Shown here piece after piece: positions 22,346 through 34,890 of a stretch of 64,000 bases of DNA. Within the stretch, counting starts at the first letter, position 1, and each line of letters opens with the position of its first letter. Source of the DNA: Lytechinus variegatus (Eukaryota; Echinodermata; Echinoidea; Temnopleuroida; Toxopneustidae). The translations under genes and the position numbers were made by a program. The stretch covers positions 18,962,285 through 19,026,284 of the forward strand of contig NC_054757.1 of NCBI RefSeq assembly GCF_018143015.1. The letters run 5' to 3'. The notes beneath the pieces are model-generated. The model had not been told where the DNA came from, made no database searches, and was given only the letters and a program-made list of their open reading frames with translations.

Positions 22346-23842
22346 CATCTTATTTATAAACCTGTATTTGGGAACTGTGTCTTCAAATGTCTTTGTTATA
22401 GACTGTTATTTGTTCATAATATTGAAATGTATTTTAATATGTTCTTTTTATCACCATAAGAGTCTTGTAACAGAAATTTGGTTTCTTTTGGTTATTGTAT
22501 TTTAAATATTGTATGATTATTTTCAATGTAATGAAATTTACTATTGTAATTGTTTTCCCGGGAATAAAAATGAAATAAAATGAAATAAAAAAAGCGAATA
22601 AAATAATTGTGGAATAAGGTGAATGTAATACTGTGGGATAGGGTGGTACAAGTTGGTGAGAGGATTCGAATTCAGATGGAAGGGATATTGCCAGCGAGAC
22701 CGGGCTTAGACATTCGTTGATTGCTGGCATACGGGACATTTTCTGTAGGACTAGGACAAACAACATTTTCACCTTTAATTCACTCATCGTCGAACATTTT
22801 TTGTTATCTATTTTCCACATGACTATAACCCCTATAACTTATCACTGATACAAAAAGAGAAAATTTTATTGCTCAAGCACATTGGGCTAAGCTACAGATT
22901 GCAAATTGTAAAGTTGAAAATGTCCCCTACGAATTGTATAGAATCGCCGTTTTTACAAAATTCTCAGAAGTGAGTGAAAATCAAAATTGCAACTGTGGTC
23001 ATAGAAATTGTGGCTAAGTCGACGTAAAAATGAATGAATAAATAAACAAAAATATAACGAAAATGGGCAATAGCAGGATATCGAGGGACAAGATCCGATT
23101 ACCGTCGGGGCCGCGGGGCTTTGGACGCAACAATACAGCCATGCCTTCCCACTTTTGACCTGCAAAACTGATTAAGAAATAATGGAAGATTAGCCATCTG
23201 ATTGTGTGTTTTGTTGTTGTTGTTGTTGTTGCACGACCAGTCCTCCTCAATAATCTATATAAAAAAAATCGTTCCCCTGCCCCCACTGAGATACCACGTA
23301 AGAAATGCGTTTGAGCGCAATGCTTGTTTGATGGGGGGGGGGTGGACTAATATTAATATGTAAATGTCAACCAATATAGCACGGTTGGCGATTTCATAAT
23401 TATTCGTTTTCGTAAAGGCGGGAAGGGTGGTGCCGACCCAGCACCCCATACGAGGTGAAGTTAAATTATCTAACTTCTAAGGGGGACACCCGCCCCTCAC
23501 CCCCCCGACCTCGCCCAGGTGGTTAATATATTATACCGGTAAGATTGTTGGAGAGGTAAAGAAATAGGGTAAGATGGAATAACTTCTCTTTTTTACACTC
23601 TTTTTCTTCTCTCTATACCCCCATCCTACTCCTCTTAATGTACTCACTACTTGAAATACCGTAGGGGTTAGTGTCCCCTGTATTTATACGACGCTACCTC
23701 TGTTTGGTATGTTACTACATGAAACGGCATATTTAGCATTATGGAGGTATTATTTGAATTGTTTTCTCCAACACAGCAAGGTTTTTTGCAACTCACCACT
23801 GACGAAGAGGGCAGCTCAGATGCCCTCAGATGTCGTCATTTA
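22346..23842. other. Unassigned intergenic DNA
   Basis: No exon supported on either strand. A GTT microsatellite lies at 23213-23232 and poly-G runs near 23332-23342. Short Phe/Ile-rich frames look like chance. Confidence 0.4.
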
Positions 23843-25759
23843 TATGGAAGCAGGAGACCGTCAAAAACACGGATATACGTCGTGTCGTAATTCAATTTAC
23901 TACACGACGTAAATAATTACGTAGTGTAGCAATTCGAATTACTACACGACGTAAATAATTACGTAGTGTAGTAATTCGAATTACTACACGACGTAATTCC
24001 GAATTACTGCCCAACGATTTAACGTCATGACGTTAAATGAATTAGTGTAGTGACGTTAAATCAACCAATGAGACCGTTCGTTATATGAGCGCAATGCGAA
24101 GAGCTGAGACTACAGAGTATTGTACAGGAACGTACCGGCAGGAAGTTAGTTGGATGTTCGACATTTGATATTCAAACTGTGAAGTTGGTTTGATATTCAG
24201 GTTCGATATTCAAACGCCTGTGAAGCTGGACCAATATTGCCACGGACCCGATCCGCATAGTACTGCCCCCCCCCAAAAAAAAAAAAATGTTCTACCGAGA
24301 ACAATAGGAAATGATAAAAGGAAAGAAAGATGAAAGATACGTTATTTTATGCATACCATGTCAAAATCAATCTCAAAGTTAAACGTGTTTTTTTTTCTCG
24401 CTGGCTCGAGACTTATTACGAAGCAAATTTTTGCTGCATGCGCCATTGTGTGCCCCCTCTTTTTGTTCTTATCACGCATTGAGCTTCGCCCTAATGCTCG
24501 GGGCACAATTATAAAACATCCTGTTCATACAATGATATGACCCCTCCGTTCTCCCTTCTCTTAATTTCTCTCCCGTTCCCCCTCCTTTTCTTTCCAATCT
24601 CCCCCTTTCGCTTCTCTCTCTCCTATTATGTATTCCCTCTTTCCTTGTTTTTTTTACTCTATCCACTGGCGGCACCAAGAGATTAGTCAGGAACGTGGTT
24701 CCCCATGCTTGAAATATTCCGTTTTGTTAATTTTAGCCCCCCGTTAATGTGCATGAGCCGGCCGAGTTAAGTTCTACAAGTTAGGGTAGGTGGTTACCCC
24801 GCGGATAGGCCGTCGGGATATTCCTGGGGGCCCCTTGGAAAAAAATAAACAAAATGCGATAAATATAGCCCTTTGCTCCTTTAATTTTGTTAATTTGAGC
24901 CCCCTAAATGTGCATGCACCGGGTCAAACTAGTGTTTATATGGTTGCCCGAGTCGAGTTCTACAAGTTAGGATACGTGTTACCCCGGCTAGGCCGTCGGG
25001 GGTATCCCTGGGGGCCCCTCGAAAAAAAAAAAAAATTTCTTGCCCTTTTTTTCACTGACGTTTGTCCCCTAAATGTCCTCGTATATACTTGGGCACGCCA
25101 GTGTTGTTATGGTTGCCCGAGACGGCTGCACCTGTAAAACCCCTTAGCTTTCAAAACCCCTGAATATATTTGATATCGAATGTTGGTCCAGCTTCACAGG
25201 CGTTTGAATATCGAACCTGAATATCAAACCAACTTCACAGTTTGAATTAATGTCGAACATCCAACTAACTTCCTGCCGGTACGTTCCTGTACAATACTCT
25301 GTAGTCTCAGCTCTTCGCATTGCGCTCATATAACGAACGGTCTCATTGGTTGATTTAACGTCACTACACTAATTCATTTAACGTCATGACGTTAAATCGT
25401 TGAGCAGTAATTCGGAATTACGTCGTGTAGTAATTATTTACTACACGACGTAATTATTTAGGTAGTGTAGTAATTGGAATTACTACACTACGTAATTATT
25501 TACGTCGTGTAGTAATTCGAATTACTACACGACCTTAATTATTTGATGTAGCGACACTAATTCATTTAACGTCATGACATTAAATCGTTGGGCAGTAATT
25601 CGGAATTGCGTCGTGTAGTAATTCGAATTACTACACTACGTAATTATTTACGTCGTGTAGTAATTCGAATTGCTACACTACGTAATTATTTACGTCGTGT
25701 AGTAAATTGAATTACGACACGACGTATATCCGTGTTTTTGACGGTCTCCTGCTTCCATA
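23843..25759. mobile_element. 1.9-kb inverted-repeat element with ACGACGTAA subrepeats
   Basis: The termini are inverted copies: TATGGAAGCAGGAGACCGTC on the left, GACGGTCTCCTGCTTCCATA on the right. CATTTA is repeated directly outside (23837-23842 and 25760-25765). The arms pair for about 390 bp and share ~40-bp subrepeats made of TACTACACGACGTAA, ATTACGTAGTGTAG and TTCGAATTA, plus TTTAACGTCATGACGTTAAA. The right arm has one additional block of the array. The unique middle (about 24240-25150) holds two ~190-bp direct repeats with AGGCCGTCGGG and CCTGGGGGCCCCT, but no transposase. Superfamily unassigned; the 6-bp duplication is tentative. Confidence 0.75.
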
Positions 25760-26084
25760 CATTTACAGACACAACGCATGTGGTTTGTTCTGTAATCAGT
25801 ATGAAATCAACCCGGATGAAGAAGGTTTTGAATTTATACAGTAATTGAACTGAAAATTGAATCAAGAGAACAAAAATATTGTTTCAACTTACTAATGTTT
25901 TTGTTAGCGAAGCCTTTGGGAGAAAATGCTCATCCAAAATAGCAAAGTTTGTTTGCTTTTATTTATTTATTTCCATTATTTCCACTTACATTGACGAGTG
26001 GATACCATGCGCAAAAAAAAAACCCACGGCACTCGTAGTGCAGTCGTCACTATACAAGCACTGTCAGCGCTAAATTACGCATAC

Positions 26085-26400
26085 ATTCGTAATTCCGAAG
26101 CTTCGTTATTCCAAAGGTTCGTAATTCCGAAGGTTCGTTAATCCGAAAAAGAAATGAGGTTCGTAATTCCGAAGGCCCTTTAGTCCGAAAACTAAATGAT
26201 TAACTAACCTTATTTCGTTTTCGGACGAACCTTCGGAACAACGAACCTTATTTCGTTTTCAGATTAACGAACCTTGGAACGTCGAACCTTATTTCGTTTC
26301 TGGAGTATCGAACCTAAGCTTCGGAATAACGCCACAAATGTTCGGATTAATGAACCCTCTTACGTGTTTCGGAATTACGAACCTTCGGCATAACGTAGTG
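26085..26400. repeat. Foldback repeat of CGAAGGTTCGTAATTC type
   Basis: Short units such as TTCGTAATTCCGAAGGTTCG occur in direct orientation on the left half and inverted on the right half (GAACCTTATTTCGTTTTC, CGGAATTACGAACCTTCGG). The whole can fold back on itself. Non-coding. Confidence 0.7.
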
Positions 26401-26439
26401 TAACCCTAAATTAGCACTTCATTTTGTACAGTGTGCCAG

Positions 26440-26542
26440 GATCCGTTTTTTGGCCGGGGTAATCTGTAAAGCGCTTAGAGATGTCGTTCCGACGTAAGCG
26501 CTATATAAGAGCGGATTATCATCATTATTATTATTATTATAA
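26440..26542 (+). repeat. SINE 3' tail fragment
   Basis: GTAAAGCGCTTAGAGATGTC and AAGCGCTATATAAGAGCGG are followed by ATTATTATT repeats, the same tail type as the SINE at 17.8-18.1 kb. The tRNA-like head is missing. Confidence 0.7.
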
Positions 26543-28484
26543 TTTTTCCCTTTATGACTTAAGTCCCTTCAGTATTATCAGATAACATTTTACAATCACA
26601 ACCTCGTCCTCAATCTATTTTTATTTTCTACGCTTGCCCTTTATCTTCGCAATATCTCTCATAACCAGTTGAACAAGTTTTCGTGAACTTTTATCTTTGT
26701 TCCTCAGACCTAATCTCGTTAAGTTCTCTTTATCTCTTTAACATCATCCCACAAAACAATGTAATTGAATTTTATTGTAGGCATTGAACGTGTTATAGCA
26801 AAGCCCCACAAATCTTCCAGTTCCTCGACATTGAATTTTTACTCTAATAAATACGTAACAAAGGGTTTCTAGATGGAACATAAAACCAGGATATGTCCGC
26901 TGACCAGGATCGAAATGAAGAAGGCAGAGGTGAACACTTGCGTCTCGCCATAAAATATTGTTCACTGGTCTAATAAATAGTTAACGTAATAATATAGCCA
27001 GTCTACGATAATTTCGAACTATGATTGCTAGTCTGAAATTTCGTACCCGCTTCTTCGAGGCTCATTATGAGAGTCCTCATAAATATTCTGTTTGTTGCTG
27101 TTATTGTTTGAAAGGCCTGACCTATTACTCCCTCTAAAAACAAAGTGCACTCTTTGATAAGAGATTTTTGTTTTTAGAGTGATACCTAATTTTCGTTTGG
27201 AAATATGTTTTTTTTTAAGATACTCTTGGAAAAACCGATCATAGCCGTTTAGATTAATAAAACGTTTAGACATTATTTATTGGGATTAATCTTGGAAAAA
27301 TATAATATTAGATTATGGATTAAACCTACACAATTAACCTGTGAAGTTAAGTTAAGTTTGATTCAATTTATTCCTCGAATAGTGCGATGTAGATGTGAAA
27401 GTAGGCATATACCAAGGAGATATCACTCTCCTTGTATATACATGTATTACGAATTCGAGACTTGCTCTGTGTATATATATACACAACAGTATATAGCTGG
27501 CGCATTTATGAAGCATGTCTGTTTCTAAAGACTAGGCAAATATGTTTTAAAGATCAAGGTTATGATTTGCTAGGGTGAGGGTGGGATGGTGAGAGATTTG
27601 GGAGGAAGGGGATTTAAAAGGAGACTGAGAGAGAGAGAGAGAGAGACAGAGGGAGTGAGGGAGACGGAGAGATAGAAGAGAAACAGAGGAAGAGAGAAAG
27701 AAAGAATTTAGGGAGAGACATGGAGATATAAGGGGGGGGGGAACAGAGGGAGAGAGGGGGAGAGGGGGTGGAGTTGATTCCCTTGCACTGACCCTATAAT
27801 TTATTTGGCTAAATGAAGAGAAACTCGGATGCCATCCAATCCTGATGATGATTAAAAAAAATTTAAAGCTAAATGGTCTTGTATTCACTTTGGCACTGAA
27901 ATTGAAGAGTTCAGAAATAGCATGTTGCAACTTTTTTTTTTTGAGGGGGGGTGGAAAGTATGGAGGGCATATAGTTAGCCCACTGTATATCAGTAAAAAT
28001 TCAATCGAAACCAAATGTGGGGGAACGGTTGTAGTAATTCTACATGTTTTTTGTTGTTGCATTTTTTACGAGGGGGGGGTCGAATCATGCGTTGTTTTGT
28101 GGTGATCTTTCTTATTTTTTTCTTAAAAGTTTCAAAGTTTCTTCCTTGTTATTTTATTGGGGGAGGGGGTGGTTGCTTGTCAAAGGTACATTAACTGTAA
28201 TAGGGGTATTTCTTGTCAACAAATTTCTTCTTTTTTGCATGTAAAATGGTTCAAAAATAAAATGGGGGATTTTTTTTGCACCCCGCATCATTCATCTGCT
28301 CAAGTAACAAACATTTCCACGTCTATGAAAAAAATTCAAACTTCTGTCTTTCCCTATCTAATATCATGATCTTGTTCAGATTACAATTAAAGACTTCCCT
28401 CCCTACTCGAAAGAACACTGGGTCTTTTCACACGTGAATCTTGAATCATTATCATACTGATGATTGCAATTCGAGAATCATTTA
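26543..28484. other. Intergenic DNA with purine-rich tracts
   Basis: No exon supported. It contains a GA-rich tract at 27590-27770 (GAGAGAGA runs) and several poly-G runs (27732-27742, 28068-28079). The - strand frame across it (Pro/Ser/Leu) is repeat-derived. Confidence 0.45.
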
Positions 28485-28485
28485 A

Positions 28486-28715
28486 TCATCCGGTGTGTTG
28501 GCTCAAGTTGGTAGAGCGTCCGCCTCACAACCGGGAGGTCGGGGGTTCAAACCCAGGCCGCGTCAGACCAAAAGACATTAAAAGATGGGTGTTGCTGCCA
28601 CCCTGTTTGGCGTTGAACAATTAAGGGGATAGAGCCTCGTCGATCTGGCGCTGCACAGCGGCTGCGGGCCCACGATCATTGGGCAAAGCAAATTTTCGGA
28701 GTATTTCATTTCATG
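28486..28715 (+). repeat. tRNA-derived SINE (second type)
   Basis: A tRNA-like head with A-box side TTGGCTCAAGTTGGTAGAGC and B box GGTTCAAACCC (28543-28553), then a body containing GATCTGGCGCTGCACAGC and CCACGATCATTGGGCAAAGC. The body differs from the SINE at 17.8 kb. Confidence 0.75.
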
Positions 28716-29560
28716 TCTATTTCGAACAATTAAATATGGATTTTCATTTTCATTTCATCCCATAGAGGTGGATAAAATAATGCCGCCTCCACCTCAGACG
28801 ACTCGTTACTATTGACCAATCAGGGCTGAGTAGTTAGATACTGGGCGGGGCATCACTAAACATGATTCCAAACTTCGTATCACGACCGGCTACCAGACCT
28901 TTTCCCCCACCGATTTTGATTCTTTTATTTCTGTGTAGTAACAGGTCGTTAGATTTAACAACCGCAAAATATGATTTGTTTTGGGCTTTTGTCTTCATTT
29001 ACAATGACCTTGGGGCCATTATGGTCGCGTGGCAGCAACCGTCCATATATCTGGGGGACGTAAGTGATAAAATTAGACCAAATCAGAGCCGGAACAGGAA
29101 GGGAAATCACCGACTGATCTTGGAAGAGTGGATTTGAGCGAGTTCTTTCAAATTACTTCTGAATAAAATATATATTTTTTTGGAAAAACAATTTGGTTTC
29201 ATCAAAGTTTGCGTCATCAGTTTACTTGGTAAGTAGAATCTCCATAAACTTATCTATTAATATTAATTCACCCTCATTTTTAAGAAATGTCTTAAGACTA
29301 AATCTTTTGAGGGAAGCAGGGCTTGAATGTGGCCTATAGGTGTAATAAATGGAAGTTGAATAGAGACGACAATTTCATCGAGAATGCGTACCAGGGATTC
29401 ACTAACCGCTAAACGTGAATGTAAATAAAATGAAACATTTTTTGCGATTTTATGGGTATACAGTTTCTTAACATTAATTTTACTGTTGGAGAAATCGACT
29501 CAAAACTTCTCAAGACACTAGAAAATGTTGCTTAAATTTCCATCAGAAACTAAAAAAATT
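28716..29560. other. Unassigned intergenic DNA
   Basis: No exon supported. One 91-codon frame at 28862-29137 shows no recognisable domain. Confidence 0.4.
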
Positions 29561-29587
29561 CTGCTCGCGCTTCGCGATCGCATAAGT

Positions 29588-30825
29588 CATGGGTGTCGAT
29601 CACGAAAGGGGGGGGGATGATAATACAGGCCAATAATTTAGGGTAGAAAAATTATAATAATGATGATGAAAAAAAGGAAATGTTTGATCATGATTATTAT
29701 AGTATGCCATCAATCAGTTTGTTTCCCTCGCAATTTGTGTACAGTGTTATTAAATAAAAACATTCATTTCCAGGACTTTTAAAAAGATGGGTGGAGGTTC
29801 AAAATGAAAAAGAGTGAAATATTTATGTAATGATATTTTTTAACACATGACATAAAAGGACCCCGACGAAAAAAAAAACTTTTGTTGATCGGGTGTTGTG
29901 ACTCCATCAGATACCTCTCATGAAATATTGAGGTTCAGTGAGCTCAATATAATATGATCATATTTTAATATTTTTTTTAAATAAGTGAAATCAATTAATG
30001 GTTTCAGAAAGAATAATGATTTATTTGTCTCTAAAGCGTATCTTCGGATATGAACATCGTATGTTTTTTCCCATGTTACTCTTGTTATTGTTATGGACTT
30101 GAATAACTAAACTTATTTGAGTTTTTCTTATTTTGGCAAAAAGAAATCTCTTTTGAGTTTGGAAAGTGATGACAGTTTTGCATTCTATAATTATGAGCAC
30201 ACTCGTGCGGTACTTAAATTTCATTTTAACACATATATTAGCTGATCGATATTACACACTGATGGTTCGAGAAAGTGTTGGAGAAATATCATAACATGAC
30301 AGTTGAATTATTATTGTTTTTATGTCTGTTTCTGTTTTTGTTTCATTCACTTATAAAGCATTTAATACATGTTAAATTCCAGGGTTAAAATCGTCTAAGG
30401 AATGACGGTAAGCCCGATGGCGCACGAGAAGCCACATGCAGTTTGTAATTTGTGTCCGAATCTGCATTTTATCATTATGCATTAAGAAGAAAAAGATATT
30501 GCTAGTCGGGTTAGATATAAGAGAGAGGTTGTATACATCATGCTCAATAACAGATCATTTGTACATGGTCCAGGCAATCTTTGTCATTTTTTTGGTATGA
30601 GTTTAGAATAGGCTTACTTGTAACACAAATTGAATTTTCAAAAAAAAATTATATAAGTACAGTACACTGCAACAATGAAGGAATTTCCAAGAACACCATG
30701 CATATCAACCACTCCCAAATGTCCTAACTTCTGATTTTAGTGGGGGTAATGTTGGAAGATCCCCATTCACAAGAACATTTGTGTCAATCATCCCCCCCAA
30801 CCAAGAATACCGATCGACACCCATG
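29588..30825. mobile_element. hAT-like element with CATGGGTGTCGATC ends
   Basis: Left end CATGGGTGTCGATCACG with an adjacent poly-G run; right end CCGATCGACACCCATG preceded by poly-C. The ends are inverted repeats of 14 bp. I found no matching flanking duplication. It sits within a larger array of GCTCGCGCTTCGCG-type monomers (one copy directly to the left at 29562), so it looks nested in a relative. No coding capacity. Confidence 0.55.
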
Positions 30826-31771
30826 CACATTGTTAAATTGAGTATATGCATATCTTATTTTTTTCTTTATATAAAAAAACGTGTGAAAATGTTAAGTTTT
30901 CAAGTCAAAACATCAAAAGTTGTCAGCTCGCCGTTCTGTACCGACAGTGATAAGATTGTCACGGTTTAAAGTCTAAATCTAAAAAAAAATCAGCTCGCAC
31001 TTCGCGCTCGGCCGCTTGCATCATAATATTTAGTTCAAATGTTGCCTAAAATTCCCTCAGAATATCAAAAATTTCCTCTCGTACTTTTGTACCGACAGTG
31101 AACCATTTCCCTTCATGTTGCTTAAAATGTTCACTTTCGGATCAGTAAATCAAACTTTCAGCTCGCGCTTCGCGTTCGCATGATGTTTATTGAGATAAAC
31201 AGCTTGATCAATTACAGATGCAGAAACTGAGTTTGTGTTAATGTAAAAAGTTTTCACGTCAAAATATCCAAAACTTAATCTCGCGCTTCGGAATAGGAGA
31301 GAAACGTATTTTTTTCATGGATCACTGCGAACAGTCTTTAACAGGTCTTTTTGCTGGCCGGTATATTCAAATTTTCAGCTCGCGCTCGCATGGATCGTTT
31401 GGTTAGATACCCCCATGATGGTTAGAAAAGCTGTTCACAATGTTTAATTTTCAGGGCTAAATATATAAAACATCCAAAAATTTGAGCTCGCGCTTCCTGC
31501 TCGCGTGGTAATTTATATTCAGGCCACAAGAAGTGCCTTATTTTGCTCCCGAAACGAAAATTTAGTTAGGACTGACCTCTTAAAAAAGAAAATCAGATTT
31601 CGGCTGCCGCGGCCTCTCCCATCAATAAAAGCTGCAACTGATCCTGGGTATGACGAAAAAAAGGAGAATGTAGAACACTGCCAAGATCGTCGGTAAACGC
31701 CTCCGATATTTGTCGGTAATCAGGTCCTCCACCCCCCCCCCCACTGGAAAAGGCCTAGCGACACCCCTGTT
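30826..31771. repeat. Array of GCTCGCGCTTCGCGCTCGC-type monomers
   Basis: Monomer motifs recur at about 30992, 31161, 31281, 31378 and 31484 with 100-170 bp spacing. The right border carries poly-C and then CTAGCGACACCCCTG (to 31771), which reads CAGGGGTGTCGCTAG in reverse, a hAT-like end of the same kind as its neighbours. Probably the right part of the element into which 29588-30825 inserted. Confidence 0.6.
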
Positions 31772-32036
31772 CAGCCCCGGTGTTCAGCACCTTAACTCCC
31801 AGGGCCATGGTTGGAGCATTTTTTTTTTAAACCTGTGATCCTAAACAAATCATTTCAAAAAGACTCTACAAAATATCGGTTGGACGTACATAATTTATAG
31901 AATCGTCCTTTGCTAATTACAAAAATATAGATAAATCGGGTTTTGCGTCTTTCCAAAACTGCAGTTGCAAGATACATTTATAATTTTGTTTTAATTGTTT
32001 TTTTAACTGTTTCATTCATTTTTTACATGCATGCAG

Positions 32037-32196
32037 TTGAAACACACGGCACAAGGGACGGCATCGTGCAGACAGACTCCGGGACACATTCCAAATAACT
32101 TCCTGGCTGGGCAAAAAGGAATATTGATAATCGAAGAAGGTTTAAATCCATTATAAATTGTTGTTGTCGTTGCTAGTCAAAGACCAACCTTCAACA
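32037..32196 (+). other. Probable 5' UTR of the bHLH gene
   Basis: A pyrimidine-rich stretch ending CATGCATGCAG (to 32036) is a plausible acceptor for a 5' leader exon, so a non-coding first exon may lie upstream. The frame is also open upstream of the ATG, from 32158, but with no ATG. Confidence 0.4.
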
Positions 32197-32853
32197 ATGT
32201 ACAACCGACACCAACCACACTCCGGACGTCTCATCAAATGCAGCAGCGATGATATCGTCTATGATTCTTGGTTGCACCAACACAATAATTCAATCACTAC
32301 TGATGTTAGCCAGTCTGTTAGACTCTCAGAGCTGGGATTACCGTTTGATAAATCATGCTTTTCACCTCAAAGACTGAATTTGTCTTCATTCCCGTGTTCT
32401 CAGAGCGATTATGAATCAGTGACGGCGCTGTCTTCTAGTCCCGATTCACCCTCTTCAAGTGGAGACGAAGTTGGCATCTCCAGATTTGGAGAACCGGGAT
32501 CACGTTTTCCCGCCAAAGTACTTCCCATCGTCCCGAAAGCAGCTGCGTCCGACGCCGATACGCGCCGACTGCGAACGAATCACCGCGAACGAAAGCGAAT
32601 GCGGAGTCTGAACGACGCTATGGACAGACTTCGGAACGTCGTCCCGCATTACCCGTCGAAACGACGTCTGAGCAAGATGGAGACGCTGCTCCTGGCTCAA
32701 AGTTATATCCTGGCTTTGAGTAATCTTCTGCAGGACAAAGGAAGCAGCGAAAAGGTGGGCATCACTATTCGTGCCACAGCGGCATCACCAACATTCATTA
32801 ATAAAACTGATTCCAACACGGCGTCATCAGATGCTGAATTCAGAACTTTTTAG
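32197..32853 (+). CDS. Single-exon group A bHLH transcription factor
   Basis: 218 residues from ATG 32197. The N-terminus (1-90) is polar and ends in a Ser/Pro/Asp stretch ([13 protein letters not shown]). The bHLH domain covers about residues 123-178: basic region [13 protein letters not shown] with the RER that contacts the E-box, helix 1 [14 protein letters not shown], loop [10 protein letters not shown], helix 2 [19 protein letters not shown] short tail (about 40 residues) follows. Known family facts place this pattern among tissue-specific group A factors (Atonal, Neurogenin, Mist1, Olig/Beta3), which bind E-boxes as dimers with an E protein. It shares NDAM..LR with Olig/Beta3 and LSK.ETL..A with Mist1 and Atonal, so I do not assign an orthologue. 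Base composition is clearly GC-richer than the surroundings. It stands alone, with no neighbour gene on the same strand. Confidence 0.9.
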   Translation: MYNRHQPHSGRLIKCSSDDIVYDSWLHQHNNSITTDVSQSVRLSELGLPFDKSCFSPQRLNLSSFPCSQSDYESVTALSSSPDSPSSSGDEVGISRFGEPGSRFPAKVLPIVPKAAASDADTRRLRTNHRERKRMRSLNDAMDRLRNVVPHYPSKRRLSKMETLLLAQSYILALSNLLQDKGSSEKVGITIRATAASPTFINKTDSNTASSDAEFRTF

Positions 32854-32883
32854 ACTTCTGTCTCAAATTCATATTGTACAGGG

Positions 32884-32889
32884 AATAAA
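32884..32889 (+). terminator. Poly(A) signal AATAAA of the bHLH gene
   Basis: Canonical AATAAA 31 bases after the stop codon, followed by TATTGTACAG. It implies a very short 3' UTR. Confidence 0.7.
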
Positions 32890-33380
32890 AAGTATTGTAC
32901 AGTAGAGTAATAGCTAACTGATTGAAAATCCAGCCGATTTGTAGGCAGGGGATGAAATATAAATGTTTACAAGAACCATAACTACTACTAACCCGGACAT
33001 AATTATCATGCAGCGAAATGACTGGATCAAATTACATAAAGAAAAATAAATACAAGTCTAATGAAAAATAGAAACAAGTATTTCAAATTATCAATTTAAT
33101 TTCATTTAAAAAAAAAAAATTTCAATGAATAGATTCATATAAAAAAAAATATTTAAAAATAATTACCAATACAATTTAAGGTAATACATGAATAGTATTG
33201 TTTTGATCAATGATGCTCTGACGAATGCAAATACACAGAGAATAAATGGAGCAGAATTTATACATCTTTTGGCGAAGGGGATACACGTGCATGACTTACA
33301 TTAAATGTTGAATACAAACAACACCTGTCCAAAAAGTGATTTTGTTATTGATAGTGGTGTTTGTGGCTGTGTGATACGCG

Positions 33381-33782
33381 TTATTGTTGACAATGATGTG
33401 ATGATGAAGGAGATGATGATGGCGGTTGATAAAGATAACGATATGGATGATGGTGATGACGATTATGGTGGTGGTAGTGGCGGTGGTGATGAAGATAAGG
33501 ATGAGGTAGATGATTATGAGAATGACGATTATGATCGTGGTGCTGGTGATGATGATGACGGCGACAAGGACGACGGTAATGATGATGATGCTGATGGTGA
33601 AGATGATGACGTTCCTGGTGATGGTGGTGGTGGCGGCGGTGATAATGATGATGATGATGATGATGATGATAATGATGATGATGGTGATGATGGTGATGAT
33701 GATGATAATGTTGATGATGGTGATGATGACGGTGATGATGATGAAGATAATGATGACGGTGATGATGATGAAGATAATGATG

Positions 33783-33814
<32 letters not shown>

Positions 33815-33880
33815 GATGACAACGATGACGATAATGAGGGCGGCGCTGATGATAACAATAACTTTTATCATGATGCATGT
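33381..33880. repeat. GAT trinucleotide microsatellite (~500 bp)
   Basis: Dense imperfect GATGAT/GGTGAT/GACGAT repeats. They leave several reading frames open on both strands (poly-Asp, poly-Met, poly-His, poly-Ile, poly-Ser), none of which is a gene. Confidence 0.9.
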
Positions 33881-34485
33881 TTCTAGATGATTTTGACAGT
33901 GATGACGATGGTGATTAACCGCATTATGAAACTGGTGATTGCAGTGACGTCGATTTAAAAAAATACTTATAAATATAAGAAAAATTGTCATAAAAAGGGA
34001 GCATTCGCAGTGTCAACATGTGTTGTTCCGCGCAAAATATGACTGAACTACATTGGTTTTATGACTATAATGATTCTATAGTGATAAAAAAAACAATGAC
34101 AAACATTATGGTTCTGCGAAGGTAAAATGATGTAGTTAGTTGTGATTACACCTCAGGTAAAATTAACATTTTAAGGTAATTTTGATTCCAATGAAAACAT
34201 GGCTCTTCAACGAAGTCTAAATTTTGCTTTGGAAAAGAGTGATAAACACAAACACACGCCGACAGGAAACTCATTAAAACGTTACCAGTTTCCGTTAAAC
34301 AATAGAAAATATAACCACCAAACCAAAACACACACAAAATCACTATTTTGTCATAACTCCGTAGGCTTAGCTAATTGTCCGTTAAGTGCCAAAATAAGTA
34401 TAATTTCTATTTTTATGAAAACCCTCAGTCTTTGTTGAAAGAATGACCTGGTATGGGGGGGGGGGGTTGGGCATGATTTTACCAT
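33881..34485. other. Unassigned intergenic DNA
   Basis: AT-rich, no exon. A poly-G run lies at 34456-34466. Confidence 0.45.
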
Positions 34486-34487
34486 GT

Positions 34488-34735
34488 GAGAGCGAAGTTG
34501 GCTCCATTGGTAAGGTGTCTGCCTGTCGAACCAAAGATCGTGGGTTCGAGTCCACCCCGGGCGGATGACTGAAGCCAGTTCGTTGTGTGTAAACCCCGGG
34601 TGTAAACGTCTCTCCCCTGTTTCATAGGTGCAGGCTATTTTACAGTGGAAAACACTCCGTCCCTCGGATAGGACGTTAAATGGAAGCCATGTGTCGACGA
34701 AAGTCGCCACCTTTGCACGTTAAAACCCACTGCAC
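34488..34735 (+). repeat. tRNA-derived SINE (third type)
   Basis: The head GTTGGCTCCATTGGTAAGGT and B box GGGTTCGAGTCC (34542-34553) are followed by a body with AAACCCCGGGTGTAAACG and CCTCGGATAGGACGTTAAAT. The body differs from the other SINEs in the window. Confidence 0.75.
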
Positions 34736-34799
34736 TTTTCGATTAGTATGAATCGAATATACATCGTATATCTAAATAGAAAATATTCTTGACAGACGT

Positions 34800-34890
34800 G
34801 CATTTCAGGTGATGGCGATGCTGGCTTTCCATAGTTGTGGACTCGTTGTTGATTGGATCAATCTCAACTCTTTGTAAGACGGGGCCCAGA
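34800..34890. mobile_element. Fragment of the GGGCCC-ended palindromic MITE family (P2)
   Basis: CATAGTTGTGGACTCG is followed by ATTGGATCAATCTCAACTC and TTTGTAAGACGGGGCCCAG, matching the right half of the complete copies at 60.3 and 63.6 kb. Confidence 0.6.

Noticed and set aside
22116-22505. 129-codon + strand frame with Phe-rich start
   Set aside because: Begins in unique DNA but is mostly TTTC/TTCC repeat; no domain.
23880-25740. CRISPR-like appearance of regular ~40-bp repeats
   Set aside because: Eukaryotic context; the units are palindromic subrepeats in both arms of an inverted-repeat element and there are no unique equal-length spacers.
33296-33991. Long frames on both strands (poly-Asp, poly-Ile, poly-His)
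   Set aside because: Products of the GAT microsatellite, open in most frames.
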